Of a stretch of DNA of 64,000 nt, positions 8,738-19,500 are shown in pieces. The position numbers and the translations under genes are program-made. A model generated the notes under the pieces. It did not search any database. It was not told the DNA's origin and worked only from the letters and a program-made list of their open reading frames with translations. Where the stretch lies: assembly GCA_002110465.1 (NCBI GenBank), contig NEED01000082.1, forward strand, positions 1 through 64,000, written 5' to 3'. Origin of the DNA: an unicellular cyanobacterium SU2 (GTDB taxonomy: Bacteria > Cyanobacteriota > Cyanobacteriia > Cyanobacteriales > Microcystaceae). The stretch's first letter is position 1; every line of letters begins with the position of its first letter.

Positions 8738-8749
8738 AAGCCTGAATTT

Positions 8750-9004
8750 ATGGCACAGATAGAAAAACTTGTTAAACGCTTAAGGAACAACCCAAAGAAT
8801 GTCAAATTTACTGATTTAGTAAAGGTTTGTAATCATTACTTTGGAGAACCGAGACAACAAGGAACTAGCCATTGCATCTATAAAACACCCTGGACTGGAG
8901 ACCCGCGTGTCAATATTCAAGAAAAGAACGGAAAAGGAAAACCTTATCAAGTTAGACAGGTTTTAGCAGCTATTGACAAAATTGAGGAAATGAAAAATGG
9001 TTAA
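8750..9004 (+). CDS. hicA: HicA-family toxin (mRNA interferase)
   Basis: The 84-residue basic protein matches HicA toxins: FTDLVKVCNHYFGEPRQQGTSHCIYKTPWTGDPRVNIQ, with the conserved GTSH histidine at about residue 45 in the double-stranded-RNA-binding-like fold, and YQVRQVLAAIDKIEE at the C-terminus. HicA toxins cleave mRNA and are neutralised by HicB. The gene overlaps hicB by 8 bases (8997-9004), indicating translational coupling. A TTGACA promoter and palindromic operator lie just upstream. An intact pair next to an orphan IS200/IS605-like end is typical of an accessory insertion. Confidence 0.88.
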   Translation: MAQIEKLVKRLRNNPKNVKFTDLVKVCNHYFGEPRQQGTSHCIYKTPWTGDPRVNIQEKNGKGKPYQVRQVLAAIDKIEEMKNG

Positions 9005-9323
9005 CTATAATCACTATAGCTATAGAGTTACTTGGTCAGTTGAAGATGAAGAATTCGTAGGACTATGCGCTGAGTATCCTAGTCTGTCCTATCTTGATGA
9101 AGATCGTCATGCTGCACTCGAAGGTATTACAAACTTGGTAAAAGATGTAATAGCTGATATGGAAGCTAATGGTGAGACAATTCCAGAGCCGATTGCCGAA
9201 AAAAGCTACAGTGGCAAATTTCAGGTGCGCATTACCCCATCTCTTCATCGTAAGTTAGCTATAGAAGCAGCAGAGGAAAAGGTAAGCTTAAATCGTTATG
9301 TAACCCATAAACTTGTATGTTAA
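8997..9323 (+). CDS. hicB: HicB-family antitoxin
   Basis: The 108-residue partner begins inside the end of hicA. Residues 1-65 form the partially degraded RNase H-like HicB fold: YSYRVTWSVEDEEFVGLCAEYPSLSYLDEDRHAALEGI. Residues 75-108 (SGKFQVRITPSLHRKLAIEAAEEKVSLNRYVTHKL) are a ribbon-helix-helix-type DNA-binding end, which would bind the palindrome in the promoter. Together with hicA it is a type II toxin-antitoxin module whose antitoxin represses its own operon. Length and domain order are normal for HicB. Confidence 0.88.
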   Translation: MVNYNHYSYRVTWSVEDEEFVGLCAEYPSLSYLDEDRHAALEGITNLVKDVIADMEANGETIPEPIAEKSYSGKFQVRITPSLHRKLAIEAAEEKVSLNRYVTHKLVC

Positions 9324-9383
9324 TTTTCATCAAATAAGGGATATATATTCCTCTCATCAAACCATCGCTAGATATTGACACTC

Positions 9384-9404
9384 CCTCGCCTTAAGACGGC
9401 GGGG
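9384..9404. mobile_element. Orphan IS200/IS605-like end hairpin
   Basis: CCTCGCC (9384-9390) pairs with GGCGGGG (9398-9404) around a 7-base loop, within the context TTGACACTCCCTCGCC and GGGGACTCTTGG. This form is typical of the subterminal hairpins of cyanobacterial IS200/IS605 elements. No tnpA or tnpB gene is present nearby, so this is a solitary end or the scar of a lost copy. Confidence 0.5.
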
Positions 9405-9498
9405 ACTCTTGGTTTTAATTTAATCGAAGCGACTTGCAAGAATTTAGAACAAACTTAACTTAATTTTCGCCCACCTACTTAAATAATCAAAGAATTAC

Positions 9499-10491
9499 TT
9501 AGTTATTCCTTGAGTCAGACTGTTTATTATCGAGAGTAACACCATAACAATCTCTTACAAAATAGAGAGGACGTTCTTTAACTTCCTCATAAACTCGACC
9601 TAAATATTCTCCAATAACCCCCAAACTAATTAATTGGATTCCACCTAAAAACAGAACCGTTACCATTAAAGAGGGATACCCAGGAACATCAACTCCTGAA
9701 ACTAATGTCCACACAATTAAAAATAACCCATAAAGAAAAGCAAATAACGATAAAAATAACCCAACATAACTCCAAACCTTTAAGGGAATCATGCTAAAAG
9801 AAGTAATCCCATCAATAGCAAAATTCCAAAGTTTCCAGTAATTCCATTTAGTTTGTCCTTGGTAACGGGGAAGACGATCATAGGTGATCGCGGTTTCTTT
9901 GTATCCCACCCAAGCAAATAATCCTTTCATAAAGCGGGTTCGTTCAGGAATTTTTTTTAACGCTGTGACCACTCGCCGATCTAACAATCGAAAATCTCCC
10001 GTATCCCTAGGAATAGGAACACGACTCATTTTACTAATAACTCGATAAAACATATCTGCGGTAAAGCGTTTGAGCCAACTTTCCCCTTGACGCGATCGCC
10101 GTTTAGCATAAACAATATCATACCCTTCGCGCCACTTAGCAATCAATTCTCCAATTAATTCGGGAGGATCTTGTAAATCTGCATCAATAGGGATAACCGC
10201 CTTTCCTTGAGCATAATCTAGACCTGCGGTTAAGGCAATTTCCTTGCCAAAATTACGGGACAGTCCAATCACTTTAATTTCGGGATAACGTTGATGATAA
10301 TCAATTAAGTACATTAGGGTATGGTCTCGACTACCATCATCGACACAAATAATTTCATAGGTTAGATTTAATTGGTCTAAAACTGATAAAAGTCGATTGA
10401 AAAGCTGTTCAATATTCAGTGCTTCGTTATATAAGGGAACGACAATCGAGATTTCTATTGAATCTATCATGGGTTCCATCAGATGGCTCAT
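9499..10491 (-). CDS. Membrane-anchored family 2 glycosyltransferase (DPM1/GtrB-like)
   Basis: The 330-residue protein is a polyprenyl-phosphate glycosyltransferase of the GtrB/ArnC/DPM1 group, which transfers a sugar from a nucleotide donor to a lipid carrier at the inner face of the membrane. The N-terminal GT2 domain shows ISIVVPLYNE, CVDDGSRDHT, LSRNFGKEIALTAGLD and the DxD-type IDADLQDPPE. Two membrane helices follow at about 225-250 and 265-290, ending in GVIGEYLGRVYEEVKERP, a signature of the group. Three ATGs lie within the first eight codons, so the exact start is open. It lies about 300 bases downstream of argG on the same strand but behind a terminator, so it is probably transcribed separately. 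Confidence 0.92.
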   Translation of the reverse strand: MSHLMEPMIDSIEISIVVPLYNEALNIEQLFNRLLSVLDQLNLTYEIICVDDGSRDHTLMYLIDYHQRYPEIKVIGLSRNFGKEIALTAGLDYAQGKAVIPIDADLQDPPELIGELIAKWREGYDIVYAKRRSRQGESWLKRFTADMFYRVISKMSRVPIPRDTGDFRLLDRRVVTALKKIPERTRFMKGLFAWVGYKETAITYDRLPRYQGQTKWNYWKLWNFAIDGITSFSMIPLKVWSYVGLFLSLFAFLYGLFLIVWTLVSGVDVPGYPSLMVTVLFLGGIQLISLGVIGEYLGRVYEEVKERPLYFVRDCYGVTLDNKQSDSRNN

Positions 10492-10793
10492 AGTTATAAA
10501 ATAGTTGTTGAATAGGTAATAATATAATATTAAGTTTTTAGCCTCATTTCTGAATTTTTTGAGTTAGCATCAATTTTTTTTCTCAACTCACCCCATTCAA
10601 CTCACGTTAGCTCTCAAAACCTTTGTGTAACTTTAAGTTTTAGCCATTTTAGTGTGTTTATTTATCAAGAGATTTCTTGCATTATTATACATTTAGAAAT
10701 ATTGCAATAAAAATTGCAGTAGGGGACGAATACTATTTAAGCCCCTACTATTGAAGATAAATTATGCGGCAATTGGTGGCTTTCTAAGGTTAA
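10492..10793. other. Intergenic region between the glycosyltransferase and argG
   Basis: This AT-rich 302-base gap holds the argG terminator at its upper end (listed separately) and must contain the promoter of the glycosyltransferase gene. I see no open frame or RNA gene in the rest. Confidence 0.5.
10703..10749 (-). terminator. Rho-independent terminator of argG
   Basis: On the minus strand AGTAGGGG (10749-10742) pairs with CCCCTACT (10725-10718) around a 16-base loop and is followed by GCAATTTTTATTGC, which supplies a T-run and a second small hairpin. It begins about 45 bases after the argG stop. Confidence 0.7.
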
Positions 10794-11996
10794 TTATCCT
10801 TTGGTTTTTTGCGCCCAAACTCTCGTGGGAAGTCCCCAAATATAGATAAAGCCCTCAGCCGCCTTATGATCAAAGTCATCATCAGCCCCATAGGTGGATA
10901 AATTAGGACTGTAGATAGAATTATCAGAGTAGCGACCCACAATAACCGCGTTACCCTTAAATAATTTAATCCGAACCATCCCACTAACACGGTCTTGGGT
11001 TTGGTCAATGAAAGCATCAAGAGCTTCTTTTAAAGGACTGTACCATAACCCTCGGTAAATCAGATGGCTATAAGTATCTTCAAGCCCTCGTTTATATTGA
11101 GTTACATCAGCCGTAAGGGTTAAACTCTCTAAGTCACGGTGAGCATCAATTAATACTAATAAAGCCGGAGCTTCGTAGATTTCCCGTGATTTAATCCCTA
11201 CAACGCGGTTTTCAATCATATCGAGACGACCCACTCCATGATTACCTACTTTTTCATTCAATTGGCTAATCAGAGAAACAGGATCAAGCATTTGACCATT
11301 GAGACTCACGGGAATTCCCTTATCAAACCCAATTTCTACATATTCCGGTTCATTAGGGGTGTCCGCGATCGCTTTGGTCATTAAATAGATTTCTTCTGGG
11401 GGTTCGGTCATGGGATCTTCTAGCGGACCTGCTTCGATACTGCGTCCGAGGAGATTACGATCAATACTGAAGGGAGAGGATTTTTTGACGGGAGATTCAA
11501 TGCCGAATTTTTCCCCATAGGCGATCGTTTCCTCCCGACTCATGTTCCATTCCCGTGCTGGAGCGAGAACCTTTAGGTTAGGGTTAAGAGCGAGAATCCC
11601 CAAATCAAAGCGAACCTGATCATTTCCTTTAGCGGTACAACCGTGGGCGACTGCATCAGCCCCATATTTTTCTGCTGCTTCTACTAAAAGTTTAGCAATT
11701 AAAGGACGAGCCAAAGCAGTAGAGAGAGGATAGCGATTTTCATAAAGGGCATTGGCTTTAATTGCCCGAAAAGCGTAGTCTATAACAAATTCTTCTTGAG
11801 CATTGGACACCAAAGACTCTAATGCACCACATTTGAGAGCTTTTTCTTGAATAGGGCCTAATTCGTCCCCTTGTCCTAAATCGGCGGCCAAGGTAATTAC
11901 ATCTTTGACTCCCCATTCTTGCTTCAGATAGGGAATACAAACTGAGGTATCAACTCCCCCAGAATAGGCAAGAACAACTTTATCAGCGCGACCCAT
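10794..11996 (-). CDS. argG: Argininosuccinate synthase (ArgG)
   Basis: ArgG joins citrulline and aspartate with ATP to make argininosuccinate in arginine synthesis, which in cyanobacteria also feeds cyanophycin storage. The 400-residue length is standard. The N-terminal ATP-pyrophosphatase loop reads [13 protein letters not shown] (residues 7-19). The substrate-binding segments [31 protein letters not shown] and [12 protein letters not shown] are intact. The start ATG at 11994-11996 is the only good one. A strong hairpin terminator follows the stop, so argG is monocistronic. Confidence 0.98.
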   Translation of the reverse strand: MGRADKVVLAYSGGVDTSVCIPYLKQEWGVKDVITLAADLGQGDELGPIQEKALKCGALESLVSNAQEEFVIDYAFRAIKANALYENRYPLSTALARPLIAKLLVEAAEKYGADAVAHGCTAKGNDQVRFDLGILALNPNLKVLAPAREWNMSREETIAYGEKFGIESPVKKSSPFSIDRNLLGRSIEAGPLEDPMTEPPEEIYLMTKAIADTPNEPEYVEIGFDKGIPVSLNGQMLDPVSLISQLNEKVGNHGVGRLDMIENRVVGIKSREIYEAPALLVLIDAHRDLESLTLTADVTQYKRGLEDTYSHLIYRGLWYSPLKEALDAFIDQTQDRVSGMVRIKLFKGNAVIVGRYSDNSIYSPNLSTYGADDDFDHKAAEGFIYIWGLPTRVWAQKTKG

Positions 11997-12209
11997 AAAA
12001 ATTTATCTCTAGCAAACAACTAAGATGTTATTGTACTTTAGTCAAGAGTTTCTAGTCATCAGAGTTCGTCAAGAATACAGAACAATTAAGATATTCTTAA
12101 ATCTTCTTACCTTAGACAATCATTCTTATTAGAATGCCAAGTTAAAATTGTGTTTCCCAGGCTCACCTTATCTTTATATATATGTGTTTTGCTGGGTCTG
12201 TTCTTTTTC

Positions 12210-12404
12210 CTAGAAATTATGGCTATCGAGCCAATCGAAAAGACGTTCTAGCTCTTCTTTGCTAACTAATCCATATTGCCAAAGAGTCATAATAAATTGA
12301 GGTGGGTTAAGTTGTTTGTAGCGTTGAGCTAGGGCTATAGACTCAGCCGGAATTGCTAACTCATTTTTTAAAAAATTCATTAATGGTGTGGATTTTGTAA
12401 TCAT
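12210..12404 (-). CDS. DUF2949 family small cyanobacterial protein
   Basis: This 64-residue acidic protein has the pattern FLKNELAIPAESIALAQR and LPPxxLWQYGLVSKEEL-like ending (PQFIMTLWQYGLVSKEELERLFDWL) seen in DUF2949 proteins, a cyanobacteria-restricted family of unknown function. It has no signal or membrane segment. It stands alone between argG and the glycan block, transcribed away from the latter. Confidence 0.75.
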   Translation of the reverse strand: MITKSTPLMNFLKNELAIPAESIALAQRYKQLNPPQFIMTLWQYGLVSKEELERLFDWLDSHNF

Positions 12405-12669
12405 AGCTAAATCGGTGACAAAAACGGTGCATAATAAATCTGTCGGTTATTGGGAGATCGTTATAGGGACTTTGTGTTATCTAAGTTAAAGACTCCCATT
12501 ATATTGAACAACGGGATTGTGTCAATACTGTGTCAAGTTTATGTAAAGGTAATGACAATTTACTGCAACCCTAGATAGCTGCTGAGGGGAAGAAAAAAGT
12601 TTATCAATAAAATCCCCAAACAATGAGATAAATTGAGAAAATCCCGATTACTATTGGACTTAATTATCC

Positions 12670-13527
12670 ATGTCTTCAAAACATCCCGCCAAGGTAAAAA
12701 TTACAGCTAAAAGTCGCCTCCGTCATCCGTTGCAGTTGTGGCAAGAAATGTGGCGAGATTTGTTAGCTTCTAGGGAATTGGCCTGGCAATTATTAATTCG
12801 AGATATTAAAGCCCAATATCGTCAATCGTTTCTGGGCATTTTTTGGGCTTTCATTCCGCCAATTATGACAGCAGTCGGATTTACTTTAGCAAGTGATGCC
12901 AAGGTTCTCAATGTAGGGACAACAGAGTTACCCTATCCTGCCTATGTTATGTTCAGTGTTAGTTTATGGCAAACGTTTATTGAGTCTTTAAATGCCCCGA
13001 TTCAGGGAATTATCAAAGCTAAACCCATGTTAGCTAAGATTAATTTTCCGAGGGAGGCAATTATTGTCGCCAAATTAGGAGAAGTTCTGTTTAATTTTGG
13101 TATTAAGCTAATTTTGATGATCGGATTGTTTATTTTCTTTCGGATGCCGGTTACTTGGTCAGTTTTTCTTGCCCCATTGGGATTGATTCAGTTGATAATG
13201 TTAGGAACCCTCATCGGGTTATTGTTAGCCCCTTTAGGGGTTCTTTATCAAGATATATCAAGAAGTTTAACCATGTTGACAGGGGTCTGGTTGTTTTTAA
13301 CGCCAGTCGTTTTTCCAGTACCAAAACAGGGGCTATTTTCCCAGTTAGTCGCTTTAAATCCAGTTACACCTCTTTTGGTAACAACACGGGAGTTGGCTAC
13401 GACAGGAGTTTTAACTCAGGTTCCTCAATTTTGGTTAGTCAGTGTTTTATCGCTGGTTGGTTTACTCATCGCTTGGGTTGTGTATCGGTTAGCTATGCCG
13501 ATTTTAGTAGAAAGGATGAGTTCTTGA
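12670..13527 (+). CDS. ABC-2 type polysaccharide export permease (Wzm-like)
   Basis: This 285-residue integral membrane protein has about six hydrophobic helices and the sequence LAWQLLIRDIKAQYRQSFLGIFWAFIPPIMTAVGFTLASDAKVL, a hallmark of Wzm/TagG/RfbA permeases that move lipid-linked glycans across the inner membrane. Such permeases need a Wzt-type ATPase, usually encoded directly downstream. Here the next gene is convergent (3 bases away) and no ATPase gene lies in the window. The neighbouring glycosyltransferases suggest a role in a cell-surface polysaccharide. The upstream 12521-12540 carries two TGTGTCAA copies 11 bases apart, possibly a response-regulator site. Confidence 0.88.
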   Translation: MSSKHPAKVKITAKSRLRHPLQLWQEMWRDLLASRELAWQLLIRDIKAQYRQSFLGIFWAFIPPIMTAVGFTLASDAKVLNVGTTELPYPAYVMFSVSLWQTFIESLNAPIQGIIKAKPMLAKINFPREAIIVAKLGEVLFNFGIKLILMIGLFIFFRMPVTWSVFLAPLGLIQLIMLGTLIGLLLAPLGVLYQDISRSLTMLTGVWLFLTPVVFPVPKQGLFSQLVALNPVTPLLVTTRELATTGVLTQVPQFWLVSVLSLVGLLIAWVVYRLAMPILVERMSS

Positions 13528-13530
13528 CAG

Positions 13531-15375
13531 TTATTGAATAATTTCTCTACCTTTACATTTTTCTTCTATATATTCTGGAGGCATATTAAATTCTCCTTTA
13601 ATTGAATAATCAGAGGGAGGATGGAAGTAGGAAGTATAAAGTAAAGTATGGGGAACTTTTCCTACTAGACAAATATTGTCTCCGTCTTTAAGACTTTTTA
13701 GTAAGTCTTGATCCATAATGTCGGTTCTTTGAATTTGTTTGTCAAATGAAGAAAACTCAGGAATTGTAAAAAAGTATCGAGTTTTAGTGATAAAGATAAG
13801 CATGAAACCCATAGCGACTAATGCTAAGTTTCTAGGAATAACCCATGTATTTTTCTGGGAAGGGTTTTCAACCAAGCGACAAGTTAAATAACAATTTAAT
13901 GAGACAAATACAATCATCCAATACATATAATATCGGAGTTCATAAGACTGCGGCATAATTGAGGTTAACGCAGTCATAATTACCATTAAAGCAATGGCAA
14001 CTTTTGAATCAAGATTGTTATGTTTCCAACAAAGATAGATGAATAAAAGTAGATTAAAAATGACATATCCCCCAAAATATCCTCCCATGCCAAATCTTTC
14101 TTCATCCCAGGAAATAAAGTCCATTGCTAAAGTCCACGGCCAAGGTCTTCTGGAATCAAACGCATTAATTTCTAAAACCGATCTTCCCCAACGCAAAGTA
14201 GGAGGAAGCTTTCTAATATTTTCGTGCATAAAGTCTGGTGGTGCTTCATTATAGTTAAGAACCACGCCAGCAATTTCTACTTTGACAGGATAAAATGGAT
14301 TTTGATACAAAACGATGTTTTTAATCGGGGTCGCAAAGATGACTAAACTAGCAACAAAGCTGACTAGCAATAGTTTAGTTAATCCTGTTATTTTGGCTTT
14401 TCCTTGAGGACTATTTTTCCAGTAATTAATCAGAATTTTAGTAAAGGTAAAACAGAGAATTATAAAGACAACAGGGATAAGCTGAAACTTCATGTTAGCT
14501 GCTGCTGCTGCCGATAAAAAAATTACTAATAGGTTTTTAAGATTGAGATTGATTTTCCCGATGTATAAAAGATAGGTTGTTAAAATAAGGATCGAAACAC
14601 AAACATTCCCAGGCAAATCAATATAACTTCTAGCTGCGTGCATATGGACCATGGGAACGGCTAAAAGGGCAATTGATCCTAAATAAAAGGGAATTTTTAG
14701 ATAAAATATTAGATAACTAATAAAGACAATTAAACTGACATAACACAATAAATTAGTAGCCTCTGGTCTTTGGAAAATAAACCAAAAGAAACCTTGTAAA
14801 AAGTTTGCTAATAGAGGAAATCCTAGAAAACGGTGTTCTGTATTATATTCAAAGGTATATTCTTCTGGAGGAATTATTCCCCAAATTCTACCGGCAAACG
14901 GAATATGATACATAAAAGCATCACCCCCATAATTAGCGTCGAAGAAACTAATTAAAAAGATGGAAAATAAAATGAGTATTGAGGCTACGGTTAGGAGGGT
15001 TTTAATATCAAAATATTTAGCGTAGGTGATAATCTCATTAGCAAATTTACTTATTTTATCTAATTTATCGCCATTTTTTAGCTTTTGAGTCAACTGGAAA
15101 TTATCGATTAAGTTTAAACTCATTAAACCCAATCCTAAGCTTCCTAAAATAACCCTAATTATTCTTAAAGAGGAAGCATCAGCATAGTTAAAATAACCAA
15201 CAATTCCTAACATTAAAGCAATGGAAATAAAACTACTTCCTACAGCAAAAAGTCGCTCATCTTTTAACTTAAATATCCACGGAAAGCTTTTAGAAACAGG
15301 AACCCCCCAATAGATAATAATGGTTCCGCTTAATAAAGCAATACCTAAGATGAGACTTAATAATGGTACTAGCAT
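13531..15375 (-). CDS. Polytopic membrane protein, GT-C glycosyltransferase-like
   Basis: The 614-residue protein has about a dozen hydrophobic helices. Near residue 145, after the second group of helices, a loop contains FDANYGGDAFMYHIPFAGRIWG. Its acidic and His residues sit where GT-C enzymes such as ArnT/PMT-like mannosyltransferases keep their catalytic Asp. A soluble C-terminal part follows about residue 530. By position between glycosyltransferase, FkbM and Wzm genes it probably transfers a sugar from a polyprenyl carrier on the outer side of the membrane. I assign it only to this broad class. It is probably co-transcribed with the two upstream genes (38-base gap to the FkbM gene). Confidence 0.6.
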   Translation of the reverse strand: MLVPLLSLILGIALLSGTIIIYWGVPVSKSFPWIFKLKDERLFAVGSSFISIALMLGIVGYFNYADASSLRIIRVILGSLGLGLMSLNLIDNFQLTQKLKNGDKLDKISKFANEIITYAKYFDIKTLLTVASILILFSIFLISFFDANYGGDAFMYHIPFAGRIWGIIPPEEYTFEYNTEHRFLGFPLLANFLQGFFWFIFQRPEATNLLCYVSLIVFISYLIFYLKIPFYLGSIALLAVPMVHMHAARSYIDLPGNVCVSILILTTYLLYIGKINLNLKNLLVIFLSAAAAANMKFQLIPVVFIILCFTFTKILINYWKNSPQGKAKITGLTKLLLVSFVASLVIFATPIKNIVLYQNPFYPVKVEIAGVVLNYNEAPPDFMHENIRKLPPTLRWGRSVLEINAFDSRRPWPWTLAMDFISWDEERFGMGGYFGGYVIFNLLLFIYLCWKHNNLDSKVAIALMVIMTALTSIMPQSYELRYYMYWMIVFVSLNCYLTCRLVENPSQKNTWVIPRNLALVAMGFMLIFITKTRYFFTIPEFSSFDKQIQRTDIMDQDLLKSLKDGDNICLVGKVPHTLLYTSYFHPPSDYSIKGEFNMPPEYIEEKCKGREIIQ

Positions 15376-15413
15376 GATTTTTAGTTTATGATACTTTCTA
15401 GAAAAAAACTTTA

Positions 15414-16577
15414 CTAGACATAAAGGTTAGTTGATTCGTTTTGAAAATTAGTAACTTTTCTGATTTTTGCTCCTTGTATTGATAGGGTGTCATCTTTTGT
15501 TCCATTGAGAAACTCAAAGTAAAAATTAACTTTTGAGGTTTCAGACAAATGAATTACCCAGTCCCGATAACTAGAAGCCAACAAGTTACTATAGGCATGA
15601 TAACGAAAAATAACTTTTTCCCCGACTTTAACACCGCAGGTTAAATCATTATCTTTACCTTGAGCGACAAAGTCCACATCAATCAAGTAACGTCCTTTAT
15701 CCAAAATCAAAGGGGTTGCGAGATAAATTGAGCCATTACTTTGGTTTTGAAAATCCGTTGCGTTTAAGGTAGCACATTCTTCAAAGTTAAAAGGAGGATT
15801 ATAAGCGACTTCAGATAACCGATCTCGATGAATATACAGGTTATTACGAATGCCAACCCCTGCGGGATAATCCTGTGGACTTTCAATGATCTGATAGGTG
15901 TTTAAATCAATGGAAATATAACCAGCTTCTCGCAAAAAATCGAGACAATTCGTATCCTCTGGTTGGGTTTCCAAAATCAAATGAGGTTTAGCTGATTTAA
16001 TGGTTTTATCCATTCCTTTAACCGCGTCAAATTCAGCCCCTTCAATGTCCATTTTGACCAAATTAGGAACTAAACCAGTATGGTCTACAAAATCGTCTAA
16101 AGCAATAGTTGAAACCTGATAAGCGGCTGATTCATTTTGTTGATCAGTATAGATACTATCGTTGAGATGACTACCTAAATAAATGGGAACAGTTCCATAG
16201 GATTTATAATAAACTGCTGCATGAAAAAGCTGTACATTACTGCAGCCACTCAAGACAATATTGCGCTGACATTTATCAACAATTCGGGGACTCGCTTCAA
16301 AGGAACAAACCACTCCCCTCGGTCCTACCATACGAGACATAACAGTAGTTAACCCGCCAAAATTAGCTCCCACATCAAACACCACATCTCCAGGACGACA
16401 GAGATCGCGCAATGCGAGTTGCACGGGAGGTTCCCAAAAGTTTTCTTGATACCAGGGAGCAATGCCATAAAGTCTAACTTCTTCTAATTTTTGGTCAACG
16501 CCAAGAAGTTGATCGATTTCTGGGGCTAATGCCCGACTTAGACGAACTTTTAACCAGTGTTTAAATTGATTAATCAT
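15414..16577 (-). CDS. FkbM-family SAM methyltransferase with extra C-terminal domain
   Basis: The 387-residue protein has a FkbM methyltransferase core at about 55-240: VFDVGANFGGLTTVMSRM (SAM loop), CSFEASPRIVDKCQRN, STIALDDFV and LVKMDIEGAEFDAVKGM. FkbM proteins O-methylate sugars or polyketides. About 130 further residues have a beta-rich, adhesin-like character (GSIYLATPLILDKGRYLIDVDF) and are not part of the usual family length of about 240; this end could bind glycan. The start overlaps the stop of the upstream 1001-residue gene by one base (TAATG), showing translational coupling in a glycan operon. Confidence 0.85.
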   Translation of the reverse strand: MINQFKHWLKVRLSRALAPEIDQLLGVDQKLEEVRLYGIAPWYQENFWEPPVQLALRDLCRPGDVVFDVGANFGGLTTVMSRMVGPRGVVCSFEASPRIVDKCQRNIVLSGCSNVQLFHAAVYYKSYGTVPIYLGSHLNDSIYTDQQNESAAYQVSTIALDDFVDHTGLVPNLVKMDIEGAEFDAVKGMDKTIKSAKPHLILETQPEDTNCLDFLREAGYISIDLNTYQIIESPQDYPAGVGIRNNLYIHRDRLSEVAYNPPFNFEECATLNATDFQNQSNGSIYLATPLILDKGRYLIDVDFVAQGKDNDLTCGVKVGEKVIFRYHAYSNLLASSYRDWVIHLSETSKVNFYFEFLNGTKDDTLSIQGAKIRKVTNFQNESTNLYV

Positions 16578-19500
16578 TAACTTTTTTCTACCTCAGTAAA
16601 CCAAAGGAAAGCGTGTTGTTCATGACGATTATCATTGAAAATTGTATAAGTTGGTTGTAACCCTAAGCTCATTTCTCGATTCCAAGACGCGAGATGTTTT
16701 TGCTGAATTTTGTGGGCAATATTTCGGGTTTGTATCATCCGTCCTAGGGGAGAAAAACGAGAAAGTTTAGGCATCCAATCTAACTCTCTGTAAGCATTAA
16801 CTAGGGTTTTAATTCCTGAGAAATACTTAAGAGCTTGGGATTCGGGAGCAATTTCTTTTAAATATAAACTTAGGTTATAAGCATACTCCAAATCAGTGCT
16901 GGTATGACGACAGTAGGACTTACGATAACACAAACATAAGTAAATTAATTGCTCTATCTCCTCCACTTTCCTCTTAGCAAAAGCATAACGAACTCCCGCT
17001 AAGGTTCGATGAAGATACCAGGCTCGCAAATCTTCAATTTCTGCTTGAGGACTTTGGGTAGTTCTTTCATCAGGATAGTTCCAAAAAACCCCTAATGTTT
17101 GGTCAACGACTTTACTTTTAATAAAGGGTAGAATTCGACTTTTAAACTCTGTATCTCCTGCTCCGCGAAATGTCCCATCATAATAGCCAAAACGCTCATG
17201 AATTGAACGGCGGTATAAGGCTCCTACCCACGACAAATAACAGGTTTCTAAGTAGACGAGGTCCTGTTTATATTCACTTCGATAATAGGGCATAATATCG
17301 TTAACCCAACTGCCTTGTTTATCAACATTGGTGACTAAACTATGACCAATTACCCAGTCAAGTTCAGGATCTTTATCTAATTCTTTAGCCAAGACTTCTA
17401 AACACTCAGGAAGAATGGTTTCATCTACTCCTAGAAAAGACAAGTAGGGAGCTTTTGAAAGAGAAATTCCACGGTTCCAAGCTGTCTGAATGGTTTCTCT
17501 TCCTTGCGATCGCACGTAGAGAATGGGTAAGTTAAGTTCGGGGGCTAACTGTTGGAAAACAGCGTATTCATCCCCTGGAGAACCACTATCCACCAGAATA
17601 ATTTCTCCCTCTCCTGATTGCATTAAACTTTGATGCTGTAAGGTTTTCAAGAATAGGGGTAGTTTTTCAGCCGCATTGTACAAAGAAACAATAACACTCA
17701 CCCGATAACTAGACTTGTCTCGGCGATCATCAATAAATTCATATTCCCAGTTAGGATTATTGTGTTTATTATCGTTGAAAGCTTGCTCAATGAGGGATTG
17801 ACATCGACTTTCCCGTTCGGCTAAATTGCCATACATGGCTTGTAAAGCTTGCGCCTCACGGCTTAACCCTTTCTTTTCTAAGGTTTGTAGAACAAAGGGA
17901 AGATCTCCAAAGCGATCGCCGTCTAACAAGCGCATTCCCCGAACTTTATAGGTAGCAGCTACAAAGTCGTTACCCCGTAATTCCTCAAGTCTGGCAATTT
18001 CTCGCCACAGACGCACCCGATCAATACGATAGCCATTGCCTAAGCGATCTTGCAAGTTTTGAACATCCGCTTCAAAAGCTGATCCTAGCTTCCAACATTC
18101 TTTAACTTTATTACCTAAATCTTTTTGGTTTAATTCTGAGGCATTGAAGGTATATTTATAGCGTTTAATTAATTTAGGAGACTTTAATACTTGAGCATTA
18201 CTGGTCTCCTCTAATGGCTTTCTCAGTTGCTCTTTAACTTCCCCAATTGTTTTTTTAACTTGCTTGTAAACAGGTTTTATTTGGGACTTAACTTGAGACT
18301 TAGCTGCTTTAATAATCGGTATCTTAGAAAGACTAAAGCCAAATTGACCTGATTCCCAATAGGTGATGAGTTGAGAATACCATTGATCTAATTCGTTTGT
18401 GGTTTCTGTATCAGTTACGGAAGATTGATTATAAATATCTTCTAACTCTGGATCAGTGACTTCTAAATTAGCACCCAGAATCCCGTTGACTAACTTTTGA
18501 CGATATTCTTCATAGTTATCCAACACTTGAGTAATCGCTGGCAAACTTGAATAAATATCATTAATATCAATCGTTATAAAAGGAACCTGGGGAAATTGTT
18601 CTTTCAAAAAGCGACACACTCCCGCCCCATTGCCAATCACCGTTGGACACCCAGAAAACAATGATTCTAAGGCAACTAAATTTAAAGTATCATATCTTGA
18701 TGGCACAAAAGTAATGGATTTACTAGCGAATATTTCTACTAATTCTTTCTTATTTACTGGAGGACGGATTGAGAGATCTTTGAGTCGATTCTCTAACATC
18801 TTTTCTAGATAAGATTGGGAAGAAATCGTATTATTGTAGTTATAACTATGAGGTCCAATGATACGAGCTTCACTATAGCCAGAACGAGGAATCCACCAGA
18901 CTAAATCGATAAAAATATCAGGACCTTTTCGTTTTTCAGTTCGTCCAATAAAATTCAAACTAGGGGCAGCTTTCGATGGTAAACATTGAGTGGGTTTAGG
19001 CAGATCGAAAAAGTGAAGGGGGTTGTAGTAATGGGATGGGAGATCAGAAATTTCTCGCCATTCATCTAGATAACTTTTGCTAATGCCATAGCGAATGTCT
19101 ACTGCTTTATATTGCATTTTTTCTTGAAGATCAAGGGGAATATTCTCTTCTCCAAAATCAAACCAATCTAAGCGCAAAGTTTTTGAAATTTTTCCGTGCA
19201 TTGACAAAGCAATGCGTTCAAAATTCACTTGATAACGATTCAGGGCTGGTTTTAAAAAGATTCCCCATTGTTCATAATCAGGAACATCAATAATATCAAA
19301 CTTTTGACCAGCAGCAGAAGCCGCAATATTACTAGCCATTACAAAAGCCCGTTCAACCCATTTAGGTGGGGTGACTTCAAAGAAATTTTTAAAATCAGTA
19401 ATTAGAAATTCTTCTTGATATTCAAGTGCATGAGCATTAAAAGGACGGGAAGTATCTAAAGATTCTTTTTCAGCAATGTAATAAAATTCAATGTGGGGAT

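Noticed and set aside
10790-11020. Minus-strand frame inside argG
   Set aside because: Shadow of argG in another frame.
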